Source of the DNA: Cryptomeria japonica | Lineage: Eukaryota; Streptophyta; Pinopsida; Cupressales; Cupressaceae | Length of the DNA: 64,000 bases | Assembly (NCBI RefSeq): GCF_030272615.1 | Contig: NC_081410.1 | Span: forward strand, 260,140,437 to 260,204,436 | Reading direction: 5' to 3' | In this document: positions 36,000 through 48,578 of the stretch, one piece after another | How the letters are laid out: each line of letters begins with the position of its first letter | Numbering within the stretch: the stretch's first letter is position 1 | Program-made: the position numbers and the translations under genes | The notes under the pieces: generated by a model | What the model saw: the letters and a program-made list of their open reading frames with translations, nothing else | What the model was told of the DNA's origin: nothing | The model's database searches: none

Positions 36000-36715
36000 A
36001 AATGTCATGCCCAAAATTTAGGGCAAAACCGGAACAAATTTTTTTTTAAAAAGGGATACTAATTTAATTTAAAAGCACACTCTTGCGACAAGCGCTAGAG
36101 AAAATCCCATTAATAAGTTCGAGCTCATTCTGAAACGAACGAAGCATCGACAATCAGTTATATTCTAATCGCGGAAAACCTACTGGTTTAAATTTTATCT
36201 CCGAAAGATATTTAATTAATAGTTTTGTTAAATTATTCATACTAGAAGTATTAGGAGAGATATTTTAATTTATCCTCCAATATGACTTTATAGTCTTTTT
36301 AATTCTTTTATATTTCTCTTTATAATTTAACCAAAGTTAAAATCAGGATTAAATAAATATATACATATATACATAATTGTTTATGCATATATTTATATAT
36401 TTAAAATTTAATTACTTATACAAAAATGCTCAAATTCATACATTTATATACATATATATATAATTTCCATATGTATTTATGGAAACATATATATATGTAT
36501 ATTTAACTAAACTGGTAAATAATTTAATTATTATTTTAATTAACATTAACCTGCCCTAACCTCCACTCGGTTAGGGTTTTAAACCCTTTATATTATTATA
36601 TTTTTTTTTTAACTGCTAAACTTCATGGCCGGGCCGAAGCCCTTGGCGACCATGAATTCCATTAATATTTTAATGCAGGTCACGGGGGAGCGAAACGGGT
36701 CCGGCCGCGTGCGTG

Positions 36716-36916
36716 CCACTGTGTGAGCGCACAGTGGGCGCCGCTGCTCCACTGTGTGCCCACACAGTGGGCGCCGCTGGCGGCACCACTGTGTGGCCAC
36801 ACAGTGGCGGCCGCGGCCGTCCACTGTGTGCCCACACAGTGGGAGCCGCAAGCGGCTCCACTGTGCGTGCACACAGTGGGCGCCGCGCGGACGTCCACTG
36901 TGCGTACGCACAGAGG
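36716..36916. repeat. GC-rich hairpin array, 6 units
   Basis: Six 22-bp units at 36716-36737, 36749-36770, 36786-36807, 36821-36842, 36858-36879 and 36895-36916, with starts 33-37 bp apart. Each can fold into a ~10-bp stem. Units 5 and 6 have changed stems that largely stay paired (CACTGTGCGTGCACACAGTG; CTGTGCGTACGCACAG). The array is about 65-70% GC inside an AT-rich LTR. Confidence 0.92.
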
Positions 36917-36999
36917 AGCCCGCGGGGACCCCTAAACTTCGTTTTAGATTTTTTTTTTTTAAATTAAATTTTTTTTTAATTAAAATACATAATAATATT

Positions 37000-37149
<150 letters not shown>

Positions 37150-37296
37150 AATAACTTAAATAAGCATAGTAAAAATAAAAATGAAATTTATTTCAATATA
37201 AATTATATAAGGTTTTTTTTTTTGAAGAGAATTTTACATACAAAATTCTAAACTAATATAATAAAGAAAAAGATAACATTAAGTTTAATCTAAAAT

Positions 37297-37298
37297 AG

Positions 37299-37335
<37 letters not shown>
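37297..37335. repeat. AT microsatellite
   Basis: A (TA)n run. The equivalent in the other LTR (28523-28549) is shorter and interrupted. Confidence 0.85.
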
Positions 37336-37338
<3 letters not shown>

Positions 37339-40300
37339 TCATTTATAAAGCTAGCTTTTAAATCAATGTTAACAAAAATACAATTCAAAGTATTTTATAA
37401 AGATACATTATACTTTTTTCTGGAAATAAAGAAATCCATTTATATATTCTTTTTTTTTTAAAATAGAATATTTACTTAAAACAACTTTTTTTATAAAAAA
37501 AATGCATAGAAATCTTTCAACAACAATAATCTTTTATTTGCCACAAGTGAAATATAATTAAAGTCAAAATGAAAAAAACCAATCTTTTATTTCTTTCCAT
37601 AATACAAGAAGCTTTTTGCATGCAACACAATTTAAACCCTTTTTTTTTTTTTATAAACCCGAAGTAGAAATAACAAGCTTTTCTTCCTTTAAAACATTTC
37701 TAAAATATTCTACCAAATTTACAGAATGATTTCTCTGAACAGTCACAACATTAAGATTTCAAGTCTACTATTACAAATTTCAACTTGCTTCTCCTTTCTC
37801 TTGAATTTGAGGCATTCATTTACAACAACTTTAAACATACATCTGCAACTGAATTCAAATATCTTCAAATACAATCTTCTGAATATCTTTCATGAATCCT
37901 ATCCTCTTTCTTCTGAATTTCCTGCATAATAGAAAACACAAACTGACCACGGAGTGCTCACCTCCCAGCCTAGGCTAACTGGTAGCCACCCCCGAGCTCG
38001 GAGAACCAATTCCTAGACGGGTACAAACAGGCAAACACAAAGAAACACAAAGCATACAAATATTCCAGACACATTCCCAACCTGGCTTTCACAGCACCAC
38101 ACTCTGGTGGTGAACATTTTCAAGGGTGGTAGTGGACCAAATACCCTGAGGAGAATTCTGCAAGTATGAAATAACAAGAAGCCACCTCATGGCACAAATA
38201 AAATATCAAATCTCAACCCCATAATCCTTATGCCCCCCAAAGGCATTCTAGCCTTATAACCCTCCTTATGACCCCCATTGCACAAACAGGCCATGCAGCA
38301 AGGGTCACACAAAGATCCCTTGTGATCGCTCTCTAAAGAGAGTCTCTCACTCGAGGGCCGTCACTGCTACCACCCTCAAGATCCTCTTCTCTCCCAAGAG
38401 AAAGAGAGATCTTGAGAAAACTCCCAAAACACATTCATTCATAAAACAAAACCAAAAGATTTTCAAACTTTCATTTTCAAGAATACAGATTTTCTTATTC
38501 AACAACTTTCAGAAATAAACAAAAAACAGGTCATTAAAAGTAAAAATGAAACCAACCTTAATCTGCCCAAAGGTTATAATGATATCTGAAGAAGAGCTGC
38601 CCAATCCACAATTCTTTATTTTCCTTAATCAATTTCTTTATCCCATAACATTATTTTTCTTCCAAATTTTCTTCTGTCTCCAAAAATGGAGAGTGGGTGA
38701 TTAACCAGCTATTCCCCAAAAATCTTCCTTAAGAAGCTCACTCACTGAGTTCTCACGGGATTCTAAAAAAAAATCAACAAAAAGAAGGAAGAAAGCAAAA
38801 ATGCAAAAAAAAAACTTTCCTTCCAAGAGGGAAAATCTTGATTTGATTTTCACTTCAATTTTCAATTTTCGCTCAACCCAAAAAAGCCAATTTTTAAAGC
38901 GTTAAAAAGATCATAATAAAGTAGAAACTTGCCTAAAATTACCCCTAACCCCTAGGTATACCTTATGGGCTTCAGGAAACCCTAATAAACTACCCCTAGG
39001 TGTTCATTTAACCCATTTTAAACCCCTCTGAAGTTTATTTTCGGGTCAAACATAAGTTGACCACTCCAAATATTATATTCTCAAAATATCTTTTTGACAA
39101 CACATTATTTTATTTAAAACTAATAATAATTAACACTTTCCCATCAAGAGACAAGATAAAATATTTAAATTTAAATCCACACATGTGTCAAGTGACACTA
39201 ATAAAATACTTTTACAAAATAAACATGAAATTGTCTCTTGAGGTTTTTACACAAAAAAAATTTAAATAACACATAACACACATGCAGCATATACTGATAC
39301 GAATAAAATACCACACAAACGGGGTGTTGTCTCTCCAAATAGACAAACCCTGGCTTTACGAACATACATAAGTCTAGGTTTGATTCTCCGTAATTTTCCA
39401 TGGTCACATGGTAAATTTCCTGCGCATCTCAATTTACACATTAGTACTCCCAAATATTCATATAAAATATAATTCAATAATATAACAATGCACATCATTA
39501 CTTGCATACAATTTCCATCTGCACAGATTGAATACATCTTTTGTCAAGCAAATTCACATAAGCAATTTTCATCCCAATTCACATAAACTAAACATACATC
39601 ATAGTTCTATATTCAAAGTAAAGTCCTGCAAATTCATTAACGACATCTATCATTGCAATATCATTCTATCTAATAATCATGTAGTGTTCTATCTCATAAA
39701 GCATGTAAGTAAAACATCAATTCATAGCAATGTTATCCAATATCCTGAAATCATATAATTTCTAAGTCTCAAAAAAGCATCAAAACAGAGTATCTGTAGT
39801 AGTCTAAAATATAAAATCCACTGAATGTCAAACTGAGTCGAGGTGAGGCCTCACATCCCATGTGACTGTTTAGTCACCTCAAAAAGTGGTTTTTCCAAGG
39901 TGAGCGAAAATTCAACTTAGAAGGTTCCTCCTAGGATAGACAACCTTCCCTTTTGATGCCAGACTCTCTTCCCCATCCTCTCTTACCTTTTCTCTTTCCA
40001 ATTTTAGCAACATGTAAGAGGTTGGGAAGACCAACCAATAGGAACTCTCACTCTATCCAAGGGGCTGGGAAGAGTGAGAGAGGCCTTCTTAGGCAAGGAT
40101 TAGGGACTTAGTGAGTTAATCACCCACTCTCCATTGTTGGAGATTATGCAATTTTGAAGAATAGTTGTAGGATAGAATTTTAACTAAGTGTTGGTGAAAA
40201 GATTGTGTGGATTTGGGCTGCTCATCCCCAACTAGATCTAGCAAAACCTTTGGGCAGATTAAGGTTGGTTCTTACTCTCTTTTTTTTATATTGCATATGC

Positions 40301-41942
40301 ATGTTTGAAGAAATGCTTGTATGAAAGAGTTGTTTATTTGTATTTTACTTTGTGAAAGAAAATGCGATTTCCCCTTCATTTCTTTTATGCATTTTCTTGT
40401 ATTGGGAGTATCCAAGGCCTTCTACTCTTGGGAGAGTAGGATGGTCTTAGGGTGGAAGAAGTTTGACAGCCTTGGGTGAGAGGCTCTCCTTTAAGGAAAG
40501 TGATCTCAAGGGTGTTCTTTTGTGACCCTTGCTGCATAGCCTTGTTCATGCATTTGGGGGTCATAAGGAGAGATGATATGGCTTATATGCCTTTGGGGGG
40601 CATAAGGATGTGGGGATGGACTTGTGTTGTATTTTGTTGCCATGAGGTGGCTTGAGATGTTCCATGCTTGCAGTCTCCCCAATGGTATTTGGTCCACTTC
40701 CACCCTTGGAAAATCATCACAAGTTGTGGTGAAGTGTAGCCTTGGTTGGGAAAATTGTTTGTTGTGTGTTTACCCCTTGCTTGTTGTGGTTGTATGTGTG
40801 TAACCCGTCTAGTGCTTGGTTCTTCAAGCTCGGGGGTGGCTTCTAGTAAGCCTAGGCTAGGAGGTGAGCACTCCATGGTCAAGCCTTATGTTTTATTTGT
40901 AGGTTACTTGCGAGAAAGAAAAAAAAAAAAGCTAGCAGTTGCTAGTTTTTATTTGACTTGCAGAAAAGTTGGGAAAGGGAATATTGTATTGTTAATGGCA
41001 ACAATGTAAAAAGAAAAGTTATATATTGTATTTATTTTAAAAAGATATGTATTCATTTTTATTTCAAGTCCTCATTTAATGGAATGAGAGACTAGTTTGG
41101 GTATTATACCCTTTGTAATATTGACTACCTTGTATTCTATATGCCCTTGAAAGAAATATGTATTTTCCCCATTAAGTTATTTTTGAAAAAAATATATATA
41201 TATGTTATTTATGCATTAAGTTCCTATAATTGTTGAGTTAATATATTTGTTGCTTTCTTATTATTGGAAAATAAAAGTTCATTTTATACCATCATGCAAA
41301 ATGAAATTATGGGATTTATAAAAGTTGCATCTAGTTCTATTTAGTTAAATACAAATACAAATTATGGTTAAATAGGTCTATCATGTCTATCTCTAAATTG
41401 GTTTTTTTAAATGTTTTCTAGGTTAATATAGTTGTTGTTAAAATTTATTTCATTCTGGTTTTTTTATTTATTGCAGAAAATAATTCTGAAAGTAATAGTC
41501 TACTTCTAAAGTTAGCATCTAGATTTAAAAATATATATATATTAGAACTTGTTGTTAATGTTCTGTTTAAATAGGAAAGAAATATACATAATCCGTTAAT
41601 CAATAGAAAAAAAAATAGTATTTTCCACTGTAATGTGCAAGGGAGATTATTAAAATAATAGCAGGATTTAAAGCATACATATTAACTTATTAAAAGAAAG
41701 AAAATCTCATCTATTTCATGTTGTCATTGTTTTATCAGTTTGCTGCATGAGTTAAAAAGATGTAATAAAAAAAAAATTACAGCATGCTAAAGTATATATA
41801 TATATTCTATGAGAAACTAATCATTTTATAAAAAAAAAATATAGTTTCTACCTGGAAAACTTATATTTTAAATCATTATAACCCCCAGAAAAATATATAT
41901 TTATATATTTATATACATGTATATAGATATACATATATATAC

Positions 41943-41973
<31 letters not shown>

Positions 41974-42060
41974 AGTGTTTGTATTTTGTTTAAAAATATA
42001 TATATAAAAAAAAAATTGTATCGAAACTCTCGGCGGGAGGCCTGGGTAGCTCGGGACCCC

Positions 42061-42226
42061 TGTGGGCTGTGACCCACAAAGGTGCTGAGGTGCCACTGTG
42101 GACCGAGGCACACAGAGGAGCCTGAGGCACCGCTACGGGCCGAGACCCGTAGGGGCGGCCTTGGCCACCACTGCGGGCCGCGTCCTGCAGAGACGCCGCA
42201 GCACCGTTGTGGACCGCGACCCGTAG
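42061..42226. repeat. GC-rich hairpin array of the solo LTR, diverged stems
   Basis: About five units at 33-39 bp spacing in the position equivalent to the chromovirus LTR arrays. Stems include TGTGGG/CCCACA (42061-42078), CTGTG/CACAG (42096-42115), CTACGGG/CCCGTAG (42133-42152) and CTGCGGG/CCTGCAG (42171-42190), with loops such as CCGAGA. The stem sequences differ from the nested element but the hairpin form is kept. Confidence 0.8.
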
Positions 42227-42623
42227 TGGCGCCTAGGCCCCACCTTCCCTATTCAAAATGTCACCCTGCACAGAAAAAAACTCCACCGCCCCCCATGCCT
42301 TGATAAAAAAACTCTGCCCTCTATGTCATCCCATGGCCACCACTCCCTCCACCAACCTGCACACACAAAAAAATAAAGAACACACACGCCCTAACCCAAC
42401 TTTTGGGTTAGGGCAAAACACACATAAATAATATATATAAAAAAATATGTGTGGGATGTGTAAAAAGTAAAAGAGAAGTTAGGGTTTTATTTTTTATTAA
42501 CATAAAAAAAAAAAAGACGGGGAAACCCTATTCGAATTTTGAATAGGGTATCCCCATAGACTTTGAGCAAGACTATTATCTTATTTAACAACTCTTTGCA
42601 ATCTTATATGTAGTTAGATAATC

Positions 42624-42624
<1 letters not shown>

Positions 42625-42678
<54 letters not shown>
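42625..42678. repeat. TA microsatellite
   Basis: About 54 bp of pure (TA)n in the solo LTR. Confidence 0.95.
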
Positions 42679-42679
<1 letters not shown>

Positions 42680-43339
42680 CTTCATGGAGTAATAATTAGA
42701 CCCTTCTTGGGTTTGAATTTTATGGGGAAATAAAAATAAATACTCTCGAAATAGTTAGCCTTAGAAGATGAATTTTATTGGCCAACTTTAATAAAATTTT
42801 ATAGCACAATTGCACTATGGGATTGATCGACCCTAGAGTCAAATTTTAGACAAATTATAATTATTGGTTAAAATAAATAATAGGTTTTATAAAACTAAGA
42901 GCTAGGGCTAATTAATTTAGTTCCTAGGCAATTAAAAAAGCTATTTGAGATTATTAATATCTCTTGCAAATTTATTTAGAGTTTTTTGCCTTAACGAAAT
43001 TATTATATTTATTATTTGATGAGATAATAATAATTCTTTGGAGAATTAATTTTCCGCATTTGGCTTAGATCACCTTGCTTACTTGATCTAGTGTTTGAAT
43101 TATTCTTAGTTGAAAAGAAACCAAACTTAGTTAAGACAAAATGGGTTAATGCGTTATTTAGCAAATTTAGTTTTATTAGGTTAAGTTTTAAAAAAAAAAA
43201 AAAAAAGTTTATTCCGTTTGTGCCCAAAAGTTTGGGCATGACAGGGGCATCTAAACCTTCATTTGATAAAGTAGGCTTAATTTTTCAAACAAAGTATCAT
43301 AATCCAACCAAATCAAAGGAATCCATTTATCACTCATGT

Positions 43340-43552
43340 ATGACCACTCCTCATATTTTGAGAAGAAAAAGTCTTCATCATAACACTAAGTTGAATAAAT
43401 GACAACCTAGTTCCCAGAAACTTGCTAAACAGAATAGATTTCTCTACATCAATCACCAACTCTTCAAATCACATCGCACATTTCTCTGTCATATGTGCTT
43501 ATATCTTCAAGACAAGTCAAATGAATTTGGCGAAGAACCATTAAGAAGTAGA
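43340..43552 (+). pseudogene. Truncated extra copy of Tat-2 ORF1
   Basis: Starts MTTPHILRRK like the complete ORF1 at 44443. It has a TGA at 43400-43402 and breaks off at the duplication junction after about 71 codons (EEPLRSR equivalent), running into phrase-array leader. It is the ORF1 start of tandem unit 1. Confidence 0.8.
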
Positions 43553-43619
43553 TCATCCATCAAAGTTGAAAAAGTATTGAAAATTTCCAGAAAAACCAAA
43601 AACAAGACAAACAGATCAG

Positions 43620-43986
43620 TTTAGCGCGTAGGAGCAATATCCTAGTGCATCTGAGTCAAACTTTAATGCATCAAAGCTGAAACTTAGCGCATTCATTCTC
43701 AAAAATAGCGCATAACCATCTGAACATTTGCAAACTTCTCACTAGCGCTCTTAGGCACCATATTAGCTCATTGAAGCATCAGCCTAGCGCATTGGGGGCA
43801 AATTGTAGCACTTTGGGTCTAAACATTAGTGCTTATTGAGGACATATTAGCGCATAACCATTCTTGTCATAGCAAAATTCAAAACTCTAGTTTAGCGCGT
43901 AGCACAGGCAGCTTAGCGCATTGGTGGCTTAAAATAGTGCATCTAAGGCAAACTTTAGAGCATCCAGTCCCTGTCTTAGTGCATAG
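43620..43986 (+). repeat. AGCGCAT phrase array, cluster 3 (unit 2)
   Basis: A near copy of cluster 2, with some cores converted in either direction (TAGCACGTAG versus TAGCGCGTAG; TAGCGCAT versus TAGTGCAT). Most differences inside the core are C/T or G/A at the CpG. Confidence 0.85.
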
Positions 43987-44442
43987 GTAAAACTGAGAAA
44001 AACAGAGAGCAAAACTGAGCATTCTTAAAAAAATTTATCATCAGTTTCGAATACCCTTTTGGATCTTCAGTCAACCTCATTAGGCAAAACTTGAGTCAAA
44101 ACGATAGAAAATATTCCAAACAATCAAAACAAGTCATTCTTAGAACAACAGTTGTCAGAATCCAAAACTAGCTAAGGATAACACTTTCTCCTATCAAAAT
44201 CGGGTAACATCATCACATTGATCAAAAGGTTCACCTATTAAACGGATTCCATCAACAAAACATACCTAATTTAAACCTAATTTGTCAAATCGAGTCTCCA
44301 TATCGGGAAGCTCTTATTCCATATCATTTGACGTACTTTGTCGTGGGGGGCATCTAAACCTTCATTTGATAAAGTAGGCTTAATTTTTCAAACAAAGTAT
44401 CATAATCCAACCAAATTAAAGGAATCCATTGATCACTCGTGT

Positions 44443-44829
44443 ATGACCACTCCTCATATTTTGAGAAGAAAAATTCTTCATCACAACACTAAATTGAAGA
44501 AACGACAACCTAGTTCCCAGAAACTTGCTAAACGGAATAGATTTATCTACATCAATTGCCAACTCTTCAAATCACATCGCACATTTCTCTGTCATATGCA
44601 CTTATATCTTCAAGACAAGTCAAATAAATTTGACGAAGAACCATTGAGAAGTAGAGCCTTTTGCCAAAAATCAGCATTCTGTCAACTCTTGAATCGTGGA
44701 GGAAAAATCAATCCAGCTTTCTTCCCAGAAGTTTGCATCACTTATAATATAGCTCGATTTGAACCAACAACCCCTGAACAAAAAGAAAAAGAGGAGTTTG
44801 TCTCCTTTGTCACAGAAAGTTTCTACTAG
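44443..44829 (+). CDS. Tat-2 ORF1: small basic protein upstream of gag
   Basis: 128 residues from ATG 44443 (MTTPHILRRK) to TAG 44827-44829. It is intact in this copy although gag and pol around it have many stops. It aligns collinearly with Tat-1 ORF1 (5770-5387). The N-terminal third is strongly basic; conserved blocks are SHRTFLCHMHLYLQ, GGKINPAFFP, ITYN and FVTESFY. Gag starts 60 bp downstream, so it sits as a short separate ORF in the leader end. Function unknown. An RNA-binding or nuclear role is possible from the charge but is only a guess. Confidence 0.7.
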   Translation: MTTPHILRRKILHHNTKLKKRQPSSQKLAKRNRFIYINCQLFKSHRTFLCHMHLYLQDKSNKFDEEPLRSRAFCQKSAFCQLLNRGGKINPAFFPEVCITYNIARFEPTTPEQKEKEEFVSFVTESFY

Positions 44830-44889
44830 ATGCTCGTTGTCACTCGCTCTCAATGAAATAAGCAAAGCGAACCACAACCATAATCCAGT

Positions 44890-46614
44890 ATGGGTCAAAG
44901 ATTATCAAACACATTCGATTACACTAATCTAGGAGAAACAGAAATCACTGAAGAGCTCCTTCAAAAATGTCAAGAAAATCCTTCATTTCAAAAACTTATG
45001 AAAAGGCTCATAGAGGTTGACAAATAAAAATACATGCTCATGCTAACAAGCAAAGGAATTAGACTTCCCGAAGACTTGGATACCGAAATTTTTAGGATAA
45101 GATCTCGAAATTATACTTATCAAGAACAACAAAGAGAAGAGGAACCACGTGACCCTAAGAAAAACATACCTGAACAACATAACATACCAGAACATACACA
45201 TACCCGAACTAGAGATAACGAAAGGGAAGAACCCTTAACTCGACAAACAAATGTGTCCTTGGTTGCTCTTACACAACAAATGCAAATGTTGAAAAGACAA
45301 ATGTAGGACATGCAATGAGGGACCACAGTACGGTATTCCTTAAATGAAATTTGTCCTTACCCTTTTGACAGGAGATTAAACATAATACCTTTTCCCCCAA
45401 ATTTAGATATACCCAAATATGATAAATATGATGGTAAGAGTGATCCCCGAGATCATGTTTGGGAGTTTTGTACCATGAACCTTGAATTTGCCCATGATGA
45501 CACTTATTTGATGAGGCTATTCCCAAGAATTTCGGGAGGACAAACAATGGAGTGGTTATCCAAACTTACACCTCCCGTCAAATCCTTTGATGAGTTGGTC
45601 AATAAATTTATCACTAAATACTCCTACAATATTCAACATGCAGTCACCGTGCTAGATGTATGTAATACCAAATAGAAAAATAAAGAAACATTCATGGTGT
45701 TTCTTCAATGTTGGAGATGGATGGTTTCGAGATATCCTCGAGATGTGCTCGAAAAGGAAAAGATGGAAATTTTCATCGACAGTCTAAATAGTGAGATGAG
45801 TTACATACTAAAACTCCAATGCATACCATCTTTTGCCAAGTTAATCGAAAATGGAATCCAAGTAGAGGAAGCATGTGTCAAAAAGGGAACATTAAAATTC
45901 TTCAAAGAAGGAGCTAATTCATCCAACTCTCACTTTAACAATCAAAACAACAATAACAACTTAGACAAATCCAGGTTCTGGACTAGAAACAAAAATGTTG
46001 GTAACGAGGGAGGAACTGATGCTAATGATATAAACTCCAAACAACTAGTATTGGCTTTATCAAGTAATCCTCAGGCTACCAAGAATCAAAAGGGTGTTAA
46101 CCAAAGCACTAACACTTATGCACCGAATACCAATCTGGGACCTTCAAATACAAACAACACCAACAATACCCAAGGCAACAACACAAATTGAGGACCTAAT
46201 CAAAATTTGAGGGGTAACACCAACAATTTTCCAAATAGACGCATTTACACACCATTGGGGCAATCCTTAGAATCAGCATTCCAAGAACTTCTAGGAAACA
46301 AGATCATCACATTACCAGCCATAAAAAACTTCAAACCTCAAATTAAACCACCTTGGTGGAATGACTCGCATTTCTGTGATTTTCATTGGAACAAAGGACA
46401 TCACATTAATGACTGCATGAGGCTTAAAAACATTGTTCAAGACATGATCGATCGAGGTGATTTAATAGTTGATGGTCTCAAAATGAATGGTGATCATGAT
46501 GCTTTTAAAAATCCTCTTCCAAATTACAACAAAGGAGCTTCATCATCAAATGATACACAAGGAGCTCGCATCAATCATCTGTACAACAACACTATCAATC
46601 ATATATCAACATAG
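44890..46614 (+). pseudogene. Tat-2 gag
   Basis: ATG 44890 gives MGQRLSNTF; a Gly at position 2 could be an N-myristoylation site. The frame continues to 46614 with nonsense codons (TAA near 45025, TAG 45304, TGA, TAG 45673, TGA 46189, TAG 46612) and no frameshift. The Retrotrans_gag core spans about 45390-45870 (PKYDGKSDPRDHVW-like, ISGGQTMEWLSKL, FDELVNKFITKYS). An Asn/Gln-rich linker follows, then a CCHH-like knuckle FCDFHWNKGHHINDC near 46373-46417. The same gag is missing from Tat-1. Confidence 0.85.
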
Positions 46615-48578
46615 GATAATCAGATAAATATCATAAAAATCAAAGATAAACAAGATCATACATCAATCAATGTGACAACTCGAGCTCAAAAATATATTTT
46701 GAAAGGGCATACATCAACATCAACCACTATCCCCAAGACTCAATATGATTTGGTAAGTCAACTATGAAGAACCCCTACTCAAATATCCATACTTGAGTTA
46801 CTCAAACTTTCGCCAAAACATAAAGATATCATGGAACAAGCACTAGTTGAAACAAATGTACCTCAAGATCTGGATATTGACAAATTTCAAGCCATAGTGG
46901 CTCACATGACAGGGCCTCACAATCTCACCTTTTCTAAGCATGATAATATCTCATTGAGCCATCTGCATAATACTCCTCTTCACATTGAAGTCTTAGTCTA
47001 CAAACATCAAGTTAAAAAAGAATTAATAGATAGAGGAGTTGGTCTCAATATCTGTACCTTAAAACTTATCCGTGCATTAGGCTTCTCTGAGCAGTCTATT
47101 GATCCACACAAAAACATCACCATCAAGGCATATGATGATGAAGAGAGATCATCCAAAGAAACAGTGATACTGCTTATTCAAGTGGGACCGATACAAAGAG
47201 ACACTATGTGCCAAGTCTTAGACATAGACCTGACATATAATATTTTATTGGGTCGTCCTTGGATACATGAAATGCAAGCGGTACCGTCAACTTACCACCA
47301 GTGTGTCAAACTTTCATATAATGGGAAGGAGATTTCTATATCAGCAGATAATAACCCCTTTCAACATTGCAATGCTATGGGGGTAGCCCAAGATAGCTTG
47401 GTTCCACACAACATGGAAGCTCAAGCTTCCTCAGCATTAGATCAGCATAAAGAAAAACTCAAATCTTTATCCATAGATTTCAAACAAAAATTGAAATGAA
47501 AGAGTAAGGCATGGGAGAATACTCTTTTGAACCCATGTGTCTAACCAATTTACCAGCATCACCAAAATCTCATTAACAACCTTCTGCACCAACACATCAA
47601 GCAATGCAGCCCATCACCAAGTTTGATGGCAAGTTCATTCAATTGGGTACATTAGCACATGAATCGAAAGAAAAAGACATCCTTAGTTGGCTATACAAAG
47701 ATTAAGGAGAAGATAGAGTTGCTACTGTGGAAGTAGCTATACCAACACAGTAGTATGGAAAAGGATACCTGATCATGCAACGGATGGGGTACAATGGCAA
47801 AGGACCTATAGGCAAGTGTCAAGAATGCATCACAGAACCATTGGACCCTCCTTCACAGTTTTCTAGAGACAAAACAGGATTGGGCTATGGACACACTCTA
47901 TCCCCAAAGCAGAAGCCAATTAAATATCAAAAACCTCAATAGAAAGCAAAGAAGAAATACAACAAGGACTCATGGAAAGAAGCCCTACATCAAGCAGCAG
48001 AAACAATAAGGAAAGAGTGAGAACACCAAGAAAAAGAGGAACAACAAGAGGAGTTGTCCATTCAAAGAGAAGAAGCATCTTATGAGGAAGTACACCACAT
48101 TCAGGAACCTATTTAAAACAAGGTAGAATCACCCCCTAAAGCAATCACTACTCCCCAAGGAGAAACAGTATATGAACAAATGCAAAGAGTAAAAGAAGGT
48201 TCTGATACAGAATCAAAGAAAACTATCAAACTAGTATCAATTATCAAGGATCTCTTTTCACCTTACAACATACCTGTCAGCAGCACTGAAAGACTCTAGG
48301 ACAATACTTCCGAAACAGACTCTAATGACTATGAATGGGGCAGTTGTTCAAATGTTACTAAAGATATTCCTAAGAGTGCTATTCATACACCCCTTTCTCA
48401 AGAAGGACAAGGCACAAAGTCTAGACTACTTGAATTTGGTCCACAACATATCTATGAAACCAAAGAAAATGAGCAGCGACACTATGAGCAATTCTACACG
48501 GAAGATGATACCATCGAAGACCTCGATAATATAATTCACTTATCCAATATCCTAGACCACCTTAACAATTCCTCTATC
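46615..48578 (+). pseudogene. Tat-2 protease, G-patch and linker
   Basis: The retropepsin-like domain is in the open segment 46831-47499: active site IDRGVGLN (the Asn of Tat-1's DNG is Arg here), ending LLGRPWIH and AVPSTYHQC. A frameshift occurs near 47500. The G-patch lies at about 47755-47880 (YGKGYLIMQRMGYNGKG ... KTGLGYG). It is followed by a Lys/Glu-rich segment and an acidic linker in the shifted frame (ETDSNDYEWGS near 48310). Several stops. Confidence 0.8.

Noticed and set aside
36609-36967. Cys/His-rich ORFs on both strands over the GC island
   Set aside because: They come from translating the hairpin array. The C/H pattern follows the repeat unit, ORF length varies with unit number, and there is no start context.
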